Assembly (NCBI RefSeq): GCF_900106525.1
Contig: NZ_FNOG01000007.1
Location: forward strand, 1-40,908
Length of the DNA: 40,908 nucleotides
Source of the DNA: Lysobacter enzymogenes
Lineage (GTDB): Bacteria > Pseudomonadota > Gammaproteobacteria > Xanthomonadales > Xanthomonadaceae
Direction: 5' to 3'
Position numbers and translations under genes: made by a program. Each line of letters starts with the position of its first letter. Position 1 is the stretch's first letter. Positions 20,614 to 29,592 of the stretch are shown here, in pieces. Under the pieces are notes generated by a model. It searched no databases. It saw only the letters and a list, made by a program, of their open reading frames with translations, and was not told the origin of the DNA.

Positions 20614-20627
20614 TTGACCTGGGTCAA
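20614..20627. promoter_or_regulatory. FNR/ANR-like operator upstream of hemF
   Basis: The perfect palindrome TTGACCTGGGTCAA fits TTGAC-N4-GTCAA, 8 of 10 positions of the FNR/ANR consensus TTGAT-N4-ATCAA. Its centre (20620.5) is exactly 41.5 bp upstream of the predicted hemF start at 20579, the usual class II activator position. No matching -35 element is seen, as expected for an activator-dependent promoter. Confidence 0.6.
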
Positions 20628-20660
20628 GCGGGATCGGGGTGGTGCGGCGGACGGGATGAG

Positions 20661-21172
20661 GTTGCGTCGCAAGCGCGGTGTCGTGGTCGCGGCTTGCGCC
20701 GCTCCTACAGGGAGCGGCCGTGGGTTCGGTTCCGGCTGTAGGAGCGACGCGAGTCGCGACCGCGGGGTTGCCAGCTTGCGTCGCAAGCGCGGTGTCGCGG
20801 TCGCGGCTTGCGCCGCTCCTACAGGGAGCGGCCGTGGGTTCGGTTCCGACTGTAGGAGCGACGCGAGTCGCGACCGCGGGGTTGCCAGGTTGCGTCGCAA
20901 GCGCGGTGTCGCGGTCGCGGCTTGCGCCGCTCCTACAGGGGGCGGCCGTGGGTTCGGTTCCGGCTGTAGGAGCGACGCGAGTCGCGACTGCGGGGTTGCC
21001 AGGTTGCGTCGCAAGCGCGGTGTCGCGGTCGCGGCTTGCGCCGCTCAGGGGGCGGCTGTGGGTTCGGTTCCGGCTGTAGGAGCGACGCGAGTCGCGACTG
21101 CGGGATTGCCAGCTTGTGTCGCAAGCGCGGTGTCGCAGTCGCGGCTTGCGCCGCTCCTGCAGGGGCTTGCGG
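20661..21172. repeat. tandem REP/BIME array, 114-bp period
   Basis: Four units of 114, 114, 114 and 110 bp plus a partial fifth, marked by AAGCGCGGTG at 20671, 20785, 20899 and 21013 and its equivalent at 21123. Each unit holds one REP of the GGCGCAAGCC type (reversed) and one of the GACGCGAGTC type (forward), and the sequences between them are conserved. The fourth unit has lost a few bases within one REP core. The array ends 1 bp before the stop codon of the S9 peptidase (21174) and sits between two same-strand genes. Confidence 0.95.
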
Positions 21173-21173
21173 G

Positions 21174-23561
21174 TTACTTCTTCAAGGTGCGCTCGAACAG
21201 CTCGTAGATGCGCCGGTACTCGTCGTACCACGCGTCCGGGTGGACGAAGCCGTGGCGCTCCAGCGGGTACGGGGCGATCTCCCACTTGTCCTTGCGCAGT
21301 TCGATGAGCTTCTGGGTCATCATCACCGAGTCCTTGAAGAACACGTTGTCGTCGATCATGCCGTGGGCGATCAGCAGGTTGTCCTGCAGGCCGGCGGCGT
21401 ATTCGATCGGCGAGGACTTCTTGTAGGCCTCGGGGTCGAGTTCGGGCGTGTTGAGGATGTTGGACGTGTATTCGTGGTTGTACTGCGACCAGTCCGAGAC
21501 CGGGCGCAGCGCGGCGCCGGCCTTGAACTTGCCCGGCGCGCGGTACAGCGCCATGAAGGTCATGAAGCCGCCGTAGGAGCCGCCGTAGATGCCGGCGCGG
21601 CCGGCGTCGCCCTGCTTGTTGGCGACCAGCCAGTCCAGGCCGTCCAGGTAATCCTCGAGTTCGGGATGGCCCATCTGCCGGTAGATCGCGGTGCGCCAGT
21701 CGCGGCCGTAGCCTTGGGAGGCGCGGTAGTCGAGGTCGAGCACGACGTAGCCCTGCTGCACCAGCAGGTTGTGGAACATCTGCTCGCGGAAGTAGTTCGG
21801 GTAGCGCTCGCTGACGTTCTGCAGGAAGCCGGCGCCGTGCACGAACATCACGATCGGGTACTTCTTGCCCGGATCAAAGTTCTTTGGCCCGTAGAACTTG
21901 CCCCAGACCGTGCCGGCGCCGTGCTTGGACGGCACCTGCACGTATTCGGGCTGGATCCACTCGCGCTGCTTGAAGCCGTCCTTGCGGGTGTCGGTGAGCT
22001 TGACGGTGTTCTCGCCGCTCGCATCGACCACCGCCAGCTGCGGCGGCACGTAGCTTTCGGAATAGCGCACCAGCACCTTGCGGCCGTCGGGCGAGAGCGC
22101 GAAGTTCTCCACGCCGTCGAGCGCGGTGACCTCGCGCACGGCGCCGCCGTTGCGGTCGACCGCGCAGACTTCGTAGTCGCCCGGCCACTTGCGGTTGCAC
22201 AGGAAGAAGAAGGTCTTGCCGTCGGCGCCGAGCTGCGGGTCGGAGACTTCCCACTTGCCCGAAGTGATCGGCTTGGCCGCGCCGCCGTCGCTGACGTACA
22301 GGTGCGAGTAGCCGGTTTGTTCCGACAGCAGCCACAGGCCGCCGTCCGGCAGCCAACCGAAGTCGTTGTAGTCCCAGCCGATCCAGGCCTTGTCGTTGAG
22401 ACGGTGGCGCGCCTGCAGCGCGGCGCCGGCCAGGTCGACCGAGGCGATCCAGCGGTCCTTGTTGTCGGTGGCGCGGATCAGCACGCCGGCGTGGCGGCCG
22501 TCGTCGCTCCAGCGCACCGCGGCGTTGCGGCCGTCGCCGTCGGTCTCGATGCGCACCGGGCGGTCGCCCTTGAGCGCGTCCTTCTTCGCCGCCTTGCGCA
22601 TCGCCGCCAGCGGGTCTTCGGAAATGCCGGGCAGCTTGTCGAACTTGAGTTCGCTGGACTTGCCCGTGGCCACGTCGACCAGCCACAGCTTTTGCGGCAG
22701 CGGCTCGTTGCGGCCGACGCGGGTGCGCACTTCCTCGAATTCTTCGTAACCCGATTCGGTCACGTACTTGGGCATCTTGCCGCCGGCGCCGGCCTCGCCC
22801 TTCTTGTCCTGGGTGACCGCGAGCAGATAGCGGCCGTCGGGCGACAGCGCGGTGTCGACGATTTCGACGTCGCTGCCGAGGTAGACCGCGCGCGGCGCCC
22901 GGCTCGGGTCGCTCTTGCGCCAGGCTTCGTCCTGCTCGCGCGAGGCTTCGCGCTGGGCGCGGTCGCGGCGCAAGGTGTCGATGGTGGCGAGCTGGTAGTC
23001 GCGCAGCGCGTCGGCCTTGGGCGCCTTGGCCGGGTCGTTCTGCGCCAGCACTTGCGCGGCCTGACTGACGCCTTGGCCGGCGCGCCACTGGAACCATTGG
23101 TTGTCGACCCGGAACACCAAGTTGCCGTCGCGCGAGAACTGCGGGCGCGATTCGGTCTCGTTGCTGCGGGTGACCTGGGTCAGCGCGCCGCTGCGCAGGT
23201 CGCGCACGAACACGTCGCCGTTGCGGATGAAGGCCATGCGCGAACGCGCGGCGTCGTAGACCGGATTGACCGCGTCGACGTCGTTGCGAGCGGCGCCGTC
23301 CAGGCGCTGCGGCGCGCCGCCGGCGGCGTTGGTTTGCCACGTGTCGCGAATGATCGCGCCGTCGCGCTTGAGCTGGTACTGCACGCGCTGGCCGTCCCAC
23401 GACCACCAGGCGCGTTCGACCGGCGGGCCGATCCAGTCCGGGTCGGCCATGGTGTCGGCGAGGGTCAGCGGCGCGGTCGGGGCCGCGGCGCTTTGGGCGA
23501 AGGCGGCGCTGGCGAGCAGGGCCAGCGGCAGGGCGGCGAGTCGGGCGTAGGCGGGGCGCAT
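21174..23561 (-). CDS. Exported prolyl-oligopeptidase family (S9) peptidase
   Basis: 795 residues. Signal peptide MRPAYARLAALPLALLASAA then FAQ. A long beta-propeller region (about 30-540, repeated SPDGRYLLAV/SPDGRKVLVR blades) precedes an alpha/beta-hydrolase domain. Catalytic triad: Ser662 in GGSYGGF, Asp737 in GMIDDNV, His770 in LERHGF. The GGSYGG serine motif and the lack of a DEE substrate-N-terminus motif separate it from the DPP IV at 2632-4887; it resembles acylaminoacyl-peptidase/DPP-like S9 enzymes. Probable periplasmic processing of oligopeptides. The REP array begins immediately after the stop codon, so the transcript would end in or run through it. Upstream is a G-rich, gene-free kilobase. 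Confidence 0.93.
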   Translation of the reverse strand: MRPAYARLAALPLALLASAAFAQSAAAPTAPLTLADTMADPDWIGPPVERAWWSWDGQRVQYQLKRDGAIIRDTWQTNAAGGAPQRLDGAARNDVDAVNPVYDAARSRMAFIRNGDVFVRDLRSGALTQVTRSNETESRPQFSRDGNLVFRVDNQWFQWRAGQGVSQAAQVLAQNDPAKAPKADALRDYQLATIDTLRRDRAQREASREQDEAWRKSDPSRAPRAVYLGSDVEIVDTALSPDGRYLLAVTQDKKGEAGAGGKMPKYVTESGYEEFEEVRTRVGRNEPLPQKLWLVDVATGKSSELKFDKLPGISEDPLAAMRKAAKKDALKGDRPVRIETDGDGRNAAVRWSDDGRHAGVLIRATDNKDRWIASVDLAGAALQARHRLNDKAWIGWDYNDFGWLPDGGLWLLSEQTGYSHLYVSDGGAAKPITSGKWEVSDPQLGADGKTFFFLCNRKWPGDYEVCAVDRNGGAVREVTALDGVENFALSPDGRKVLVRYSESYVPPQLAVVDASGENTVKLTDTRKDGFKQREWIQPEYVQVPSKHGAGTVWGKFYGPKNFDPGKKYPIVMFVHGAGFLQNVSERYPNYFREQMFHNLLVQQGYVVLDLDYRASQGYGRDWRTAIYRQMGHPELEDYLDGLDWLVANKQGDAGRAGIYGGSYGGFMTFMALYRAPGKFKAGAALRPVSDWSQYNHEYTSNILNTPELDPEAYKKSSPIEYAAGLQDNLLIAHGMIDDNVFFKDSVMMTQKLIELRKDKWEIAPYPLERHGFVHPDAWYDEYRRIYELFERTLKK

Positions 23562-23639
23562 CGAGCGGGCTCTTGGGACAAAGACGGGGCAGGGTAGCAG
23601 CCCGCGGCAGGCCGGCGGGCCGGTCGTTGGTCATGGCCG

Positions 23640-23795
23640 CGGTGCGGATTTGGGCGGGTTCGTGGGAGGGGGCGGGGTGTGGGGGTGGGATGCGTCGGTG
23701 CGGGGGCGGTGGGGTGAAACGGGTTTGCGGGATCGGTGGTTTCGTGGTTTTGGCGGAGTGGGTTGGGGGCGTGGGGTGGGAGGGAGGAACCGGCC
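23640..23795. other. G-rich tract upstream of the S9 peptidase gene
   Basis: The plus strand is strongly G-rich with many runs of three to five G, densest at 23652-23689 where at least six runs are separated by 1-5 nt. This fits a potential G-quadruplex. It is non-coding, beginning about 80 bp upstream of the minus-strand start at 23561. The T/G bias is unlike the balanced GC of the surroundings. No gene is seen in 23562-24653. Confidence 0.75.
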
Positions 23796-23889
23796 ACGAG
23801 CAACGGCGAGCGCAAAAACGCGGAACGAAAAACGAAGAAGCGAGAAAGAAGGGCGAGACATGCCGCCAGCCGCCGCGCTCTTCCCAGTA

Positions 23890-24299
23890 CGTCATCCCCG
23901 CGAAGGCGGGGATCCAGAGACTTCAGAGCCATGCTTCGGTGAAGCCCTGGATCCCCGCTATCGCGGGGATGACGTTCTGGTGAGGGTGCGGGTTGGTGGG
24001 AGTGCCGAGTCGAGACATAGCTCTGAAGTCTCTGGATCCCCGCCTTCGCGGGGATGGCGGCTTGGAGCCGCGGGGATGACGGCTTGGAGCGGTGCGGCGA
24101 AACCTATTCGCCGCGAAACCTACCTACCGTCATGCCCGCGAAGGCGGGCATCCAGGGCTCTACCGAAGCATGGCTCTGAAGTCTCTGGATCCCCGCCTTC
24201 GCGGGGATGACGTTCTGGTGAGGGTGCGGGTTGGTGGGAGTGCCGAGTCGAGACATAGCTCTGAAGTCTTTGGATCCCCGCTTTCGCGGGAATGACGGT
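23890..24299. repeat. cluster of GTCATCCCCGC elements with an internal duplication
   Basis: Full elements at 23890-23974 and about 24128-24212 and partial ones at about 24012-24058 and 24250-24299, in both orientations. About 75 bp starting TTCTGGTGAGGGTGCGGGTT occurs at 23975 and again at 24213 (period 238 bp), including the adjoining half element, so a block has been duplicated. From 24300 to 24653 I see no repeat, gene or confident promoter; this must hold the cydA promoter. Confidence 0.93.
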
Positions 24300-24653
24300 C
24301 TGAAAGATGCGTCGGTATGGACGGGCTTCGCGCAAACGCGCCGCAACCCGTGTCGATCCACCGTTTCCCGCTACCAAGCCGCATGCCGCCGTTTGTCGCA
24401 GCACTGTGCGCTCGCTGCGCGTCGCCACCGACGCCAAGCCCGCCCGCGGCACCCGCCGACAGCCCACCGAACCCTTGACCGGCCGCGCCACCGCGCCGGC
24501 GCCAGTCGCCGAATGTCGCAGTTTCAGGCGCCGACCACGCCGCGCTCACCGCCTTTGCGGTTTAAGTGCTCCCACGAGCCCGGCGCGCGCGGCGCATGCT
24601 GCGGCGCAAAAATGAACCCGACGGCGTACACCGCGCCGTGGAGGCAAAAACGC

Positions 24654-26054
24654 GTGGACGCCCTGCTGCTGTCGCGGATCCAGTTCGGCTTCGTCATCTC
24701 TTTCCACATCCTGTTCCCGGCCTTCACCATCGGCCTGGCCAGTTGGCTGGCCTTCGTCGAATGGCGCTGGCTGCGCACCCGCGACACGCTCTGGCGCGAT
24801 CTGTTCTTCTTCTGGACCAAGGTCTTCGCCGTGTCCTTCGGCATGGGCGTGGTCTCCGGCATCGTCATGAGCTTCCAGTTCGGCACCAACTGGGCGGTGC
24901 TCAGCGAGCAGGCCGGCAACATCCTCGGGCCGCTGCTGTCTTACGAGGTGCTGACCGCGTTCTTCCTGGAAGCCACCTTCCTCGGCGTGATGCTGTTCGG
25001 CTGGAACCGGGTCAGCGAGCGCATGCATTTCCTGGCGACGTGCATGGTCGCGCTGGGCACGCTGATCTCGACGTTCTGGATCATCTCGGCCAACAGCTGG
25101 ATGCAGACGCCGACCGGCCACCGCATCGTCGACGGCGTGTTCGTGCCGGACGATTGGTGGGCGATCGTGTTCAACCCTTCGTTCCCGTACCGCCTCGCGC
25201 ACATGGTGCTGGCGGCGTTCATCACCACCTGCTTCGTGATCGGCGGCACCGGCGCGTCGTATCTGCTGCGCGGCATCCATGTCGAAGCCGGCAAGCGCAT
25301 GCTCAAGGCGGCGGTATTGTTCGCCGCGATCACGGTGCCGGCGCAGGTGTTCGTCGGCGATCTGCACGGGCTCAACGCGCGCGAGCATCAGCCGATCAAG
25401 GTCGCGGCGATGGAAGCGCACTGGGAATCCAATCCGCCCGGCGAAGGCGTGCCGCTGATCCTGTTCGCGGTGCCCAACGAAAAGGCCGAGCGCAACGACC
25501 TGGAAGTGGCGATCCCCAAGCTCGGCAGCCTGATCCTCACCCACACCCTGGACGGCGACATCCAGCCGCTCAAGTCGGTGCCGGCCAGCGAGCGGCCGCC
25601 GGTGAAGCCGGTGTTCTACGCGTTCCGGGTCATGGTCGGCCTGGGCATGGCGATGCTGGCGCTGGTGGCGTGTTCGCTGTGGCTGCTGTGGCGCAAGCGC
25701 CTGTACCAATCGCGCGCGGTGCTGTGGGGCTGGCGGGTGATGATCATGAGCGGCTTCGTCGCGATCCTGGCCGGCTGGTACGTGGTCGAGATCGGCCGCC
25801 AGCCGTACGTGATCTACGGCCTGCTGCGCACCGCCGATGCGGTCAGCCCGGTCGAGGCGGCCAGCGTGATGACTTCGCTGATCGTGTTCGCGGTCGTCTA
25901 CTTCACCGTGTTCGGCGCCGGCTTCCGCTATCTGGTCAAGCTGATCCGCAAGGGCCCGCACCCGCACGAACCGCCGCCGCGCAGCGCGCATGGCGACAAG
26001 ACCCCGGCGCGGCCGTTGTCGGTGCCGGACGAATCCACCGAGGCCGGCGCGTGA
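24654..26054 (+). CDS. cydA: Cytochrome bd-type quinol oxidase subunit I (short Q-loop, CIO-like)
   Basis: 466 residues from GTG 24654, chosen because GGAGG lies 9-10 nt upstream and the protein then begins (M)DALLLSRIQFGF as homologues do. An ATG at 24612 adds 14 residues but has no ribosome site. The haem ligands appear as His18 in ISFHILFPAF and His183 in YRLAHMV; the conserved GRQP motif is GRQPYVIYGLLRT. The quinol loop is short, without the long C-terminal Q-loop insert of E. coli CydA, as in cyanide-insensitive CioA. It oxidises ubiquinol and reduces O2 to water at high affinity in the inner membrane. cydB follows after 28 bp. The symbol cioA would fit equally well. Confidence 0.95.
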   Translation: MDALLLSRIQFGFVISFHILFPAFTIGLASWLAFVEWRWLRTRDTLWRDLFFFWTKVFAVSFGMGVVSGIVMSFQFGTNWAVLSEQAGNILGPLLSYEVLTAFFLEATFLGVMLFGWNRVSERMHFLATCMVALGTLISTFWIISANSWMQTPTGHRIVDGVFVPDDWWAIVFNPSFPYRLAHMVLAAFITTCFVIGGTGASYLLRGIHVEAGKRMLKAAVLFAAITVPAQVFVGDLHGLNAREHQPIKVAAMEAHWESNPPGEGVPLILFAVPNEKAERNDLEVAIPKLGSLILTHTLDGDIQPLKSVPASERPPVKPVFYAFRVMVGLGMAMLALVACSLWLLWRKRLYQSRAVLWGWRVMIMSGFVAILAGWYVVEIGRQPYVIYGLLRTADAVSPVEAASVMTSLIVFAVVYFTVFGAGFRYLVKLIRKGPHPHEPPPRSAHGDKTPARPLSVPDESTEAGA

Positions 26055-26082
26055 GCGCCGCGGACCCGCGAGGCGGAGAGCG

Positions 26083-27090
26083 ATGATGGAATACTGGCTG
26101 CCGGTGATCTGGTTCGGCGTGATCGGCTTCGGCGTGTTGATGTACGTGCTGCTGGACGGCTTCGTGCTCGGCCTGGGCATCCTGGCGCCGTTCGCCGAGG
26201 ACGAAAAACAGCTCGACCACATGATGAATACCGCCGCGCCCATCTGGGACGGCAACGAAACCTGGCTGGTGCTCGGCGGCGTCGGCCTGCTGACCGCGTT
26301 TCCGAAAGCGTATTCGCTGGTGCTGTCGGCGCTGTACCTGCCGGTGTTGCTGATGCTGATCGCGCTGGTGTTCCGCGGCGTGGCCTTCGAGTTCCGCTTC
26401 AAGGCCCGGCGCGCCAAGGCCGCGTGGGGCGCGGCGTTCTCGCTGGGTTCGCTGTTCTGCGCGTTCGCCCAGGGCGTGATCCTCGGCGCGATCGTCGAGG
26501 GCATGCCGATGCAGGAAGGCAAGTACGTCGGCGGCGTGTTCGACTGGTTCAGTCCGTTCTCGATGCTGACCGGCGCGGCGGTGGTGTTCGGCTACGCGCT
26601 GCTCGGCTCGACCTGGCTGGTGCTCAAGACCGAAGGGCGCTTGCAGTACATCGCGCGGACGCTGGCGCGGCCGCTGGTGTTGGTGGTGGCGGTGTTCATC
26701 GGTTTGGTGAGCGCGTGGCTGCCGTTCCTGGACTCGCGGATCATGGCGCGCTGGTTCGAGGGCGGGAATTTCTACTGGCTGTTCCCGGTGCCGTTGCTGG
26801 TGATCGCCAACGCCTGGGCGCTGTGGCGCGCGGTCCGGCGCGAGGACCGCGACGGCGCGCCGTTCCTGTATTCGCTGGGCTTCTTCGTGCTCGGCTTCGT
26901 CGGGCTGGTGCTGGGCATCTGGCCGAACATCGTGCCCGGGCTGACCCTGTGGGACGCGGCCGCGGCGCCGTCCTCGCAGATGTTCGTGCTCGGCGGCATG
27001 GTGATCCTGCTGCCGGCGATCCTGGGCTACACGTACTGGTCCTATCGCGTGTTCCGCGGCAAGGTCGCGGCCGACGCGGGGTACCACTAA
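26083..27090 (+). CDS. cydB: Cytochrome bd-type quinol oxidase subunit II
   Basis: 335 residues starting MMEYWLPVIWFGVIGFGVLM; GGAG lies just upstream and the second ATG (26086) is an equally good start. About eight to nine membrane helices. The family segments VLLDGFVLGLGIL, APIWDGNETWLVLGG and TAFPKAYS, the quinol oxidase subunit II signature, are intact. It forms the heterodimer with the subunit I encoded 28 bp upstream. No cydX-like small membrane protein gene follows; two terminator hairpins come next, so the operon is cydAB only. Confidence 0.96.
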   Translation: MMEYWLPVIWFGVIGFGVLMYVLLDGFVLGLGILAPFAEDEKQLDHMMNTAAPIWDGNETWLVLGGVGLLTAFPKAYSLVLSALYLPVLLMLIALVFRGVAFEFRFKARRAKAAWGAAFSLGSLFCAFAQGVILGAIVEGMPMQEGKYVGGVFDWFSPFSMLTGAAVVFGYALLGSTWLVLKTEGRLQYIARTLARPLVLVVAVFIGLVSAWLPFLDSRIMARWFEGGNFYWLFPVPLLVIANAWALWRAVRREDRDGAPFLYSLGFFVLGFVGLVLGIWPNIVPGLTLWDAAAAPSSQMFVLGGMVILLPAILGYTYWSYRVFRGKVAADAGYH

Positions 27091-27150
27091 GCGTCGCTGC
27101 GCTCGCTGGGTCGCGCATGCGCCGCGTCGTAGTCGCAGCGCTGCGCATCC

Positions 27151-27181
27151 AGTGCATGCGAGATGCGCACTACGTTTTTTT
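27151..27181 (+). terminator. terminator of cydAB
   Basis: Imperfect stem AGTGCAT / ATGCGCACT (27151-27171) with a 5-nt loop, then a run of seven T. It lies about 60 bp past the cydB stop. Confidence 0.75.
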
Positions 27182-27192
27182 GTGTAAACGCC

Positions 27193-27221
27193 GGGGCCGT
27201 ATCGACGGCCCCGCGCTTTTT
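27193..27221 (+). terminator. second terminator after cydAB
   Basis: GGGGCCG (27193-27199) pairs with CGGCCCC (27205-27211), followed by GCGCTTTTT. Only about 15 bp past the first, giving a tandem terminator before the subtilase gene. Confidence 0.75.
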
Positions 27222-27342
27222 CGCGCACGTCCGTTCGGACGCAGCGCCCAACGCATCGAACTGTGATTCGCATCGCCCGCATCGGCGTCGATGTGGAGGT
27301 TTTCGTCTTGTCCGCCGTTTTCCGGCGTCGTTAGCTGGAGTG

Positions 27343-27372
27343 GCCCCGCTGCGTTGCGCTTGCGCGCGGGGC
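27343..27372 (+). other. hairpin in the leader region of the subtilase gene
   Basis: GCCCCGC (27343-27349) pairs with GCGGGGC (27366-27372), about 60 bp before the subtilase ATG. No T run follows, so it is more likely a leader structure than a terminator. No -10 element upstream is convincing. Confidence 0.4.
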
Positions 27373-27435
27373 GTCGCGACGCATCGGTCATCGGCGCGCG
27401 GCCGCACTCCACCTCTTCGACAAGGAATCGACGCA

Positions 27436-29064
<1,629 letters not shown>

Positions 29065-29079
29065 TCGAGCCGGCTTGGC

Positions 29080-29106
29080 GCCCGGCGGCGCGCATCGCCG
29101 CCGGGC
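29080..29106 (+). terminator. strong GC hairpin after the subtilase gene
   Basis: GCCCGGCGGCG (29080-29090) pairs perfectly with CGCCGCCGGGC (29096-29106), loop of 5 nt, 15 bp past the stop codon. There is no T run, so intrinsic termination is uncertain; it may protect the 3' end. Confidence 0.55.
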
Positions 29107-29272
29107 CCGCCATCGCCACCGCCGCCCCGGCTTCGGCCGGGACGGCGCAGGCCGGGTCGTTCAGCTGGCGAGCGGGGAGGCGCGGGCGGCCTGCGGACCT
29201 ACCACCCCAGCCAGCGCCCCGCGCTGAACGCGGAAGTACGCGCGGCCCGAACGGGCGGGTATGCTGTGCATC

Positions 29273-29286
29273 GCATCTGCAGATGC
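29273..29286. promoter_or_regulatory. 14-bp perfect palindrome before ycgL
   Basis: GCATCTGCAGATGC is a perfect palindrome 36 bp upstream of the ycgL ATG and 7 bp after a possible -10 element TATGCT (29260-29265). It would overlap the transcription start, the usual place for a repressor. No known operator is recognised. Confidence 0.35.
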
Positions 29287-29322
29287 ATAAAAACAGTCTC
29301 CCCCGGCTGTACCGCCCGCCCC

Positions 29323-29592
29323 ATGCAAGCCTACGTGTACAAAAGTCTCCGCAAGGCAGACACCTACGTATTCCTGAGCGCGCGCGACGATTTCGCGCGC
29401 GTGCCCGAGCCTGTTCTCCAGCAGCTGGGTTCGCTGCAGTTCGTGCTCGAAGTCGAGCTGGGCCCGGAGCGCAAACTGGCCCGCGCCGACGCCGCGACGG
29501 TGCGCGAGAATCTCGCCGCGCGCGGTTTCCACCTGCAGTTCCCGCCGCTGCCCGGCATGCCCGTCGCGGAGGCCGCGCAACCCGATGCCTGA
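29323..29592 (+). CDS. ycgL: YcgL domain protein
   Basis: 89 residues: [20 protein letters not shown] continues into [26 protein letters not shown] and [14 protein letters not shown], the pattern of the YcgL family (PF05166), small cytoplasmic proteins of unknown function found across gammaproteobacteria. Starting at 29323 matches family N-termini. Its stop codon overlaps the start of the ankyrin-repeat gene by 8 nt, so the two are probably translationally coupled. Confidence 0.93.
   Translation: MQAYVYKSLRKADTYVFLSARDDFARVPEPVLQQLGSLQFVLEVELGPERKLARADAATVRENLAARGFHLQFPPLPGMPVAEAAQPDA

Noticed and set aside
20661-21172. Regularly spaced repeats that look like a CRISPR array
   Set aside because: The 114-bp period includes conserved spacers, the repeats are alternating REP palindromes, and no cas genes are present.
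24160-24549. Minus-strand frame of 129 codons upstream of cydA
   Set aside because: Its C-terminal half is translated repeat element and the rest is Gly/Ala-rich without a ribosome site.
24300-24653. An FNR/ANR site upstream of cydA like that of hemF
   Set aside because: A TTGACC half-site is present near 24475 but lacks the matching inverted half; no palindrome was found.
27091-27150. A cydX-type small subunit gene after cydB
   Set aside because: No short hydrophobic reading frame with a ribosome site occurs before the terminators.
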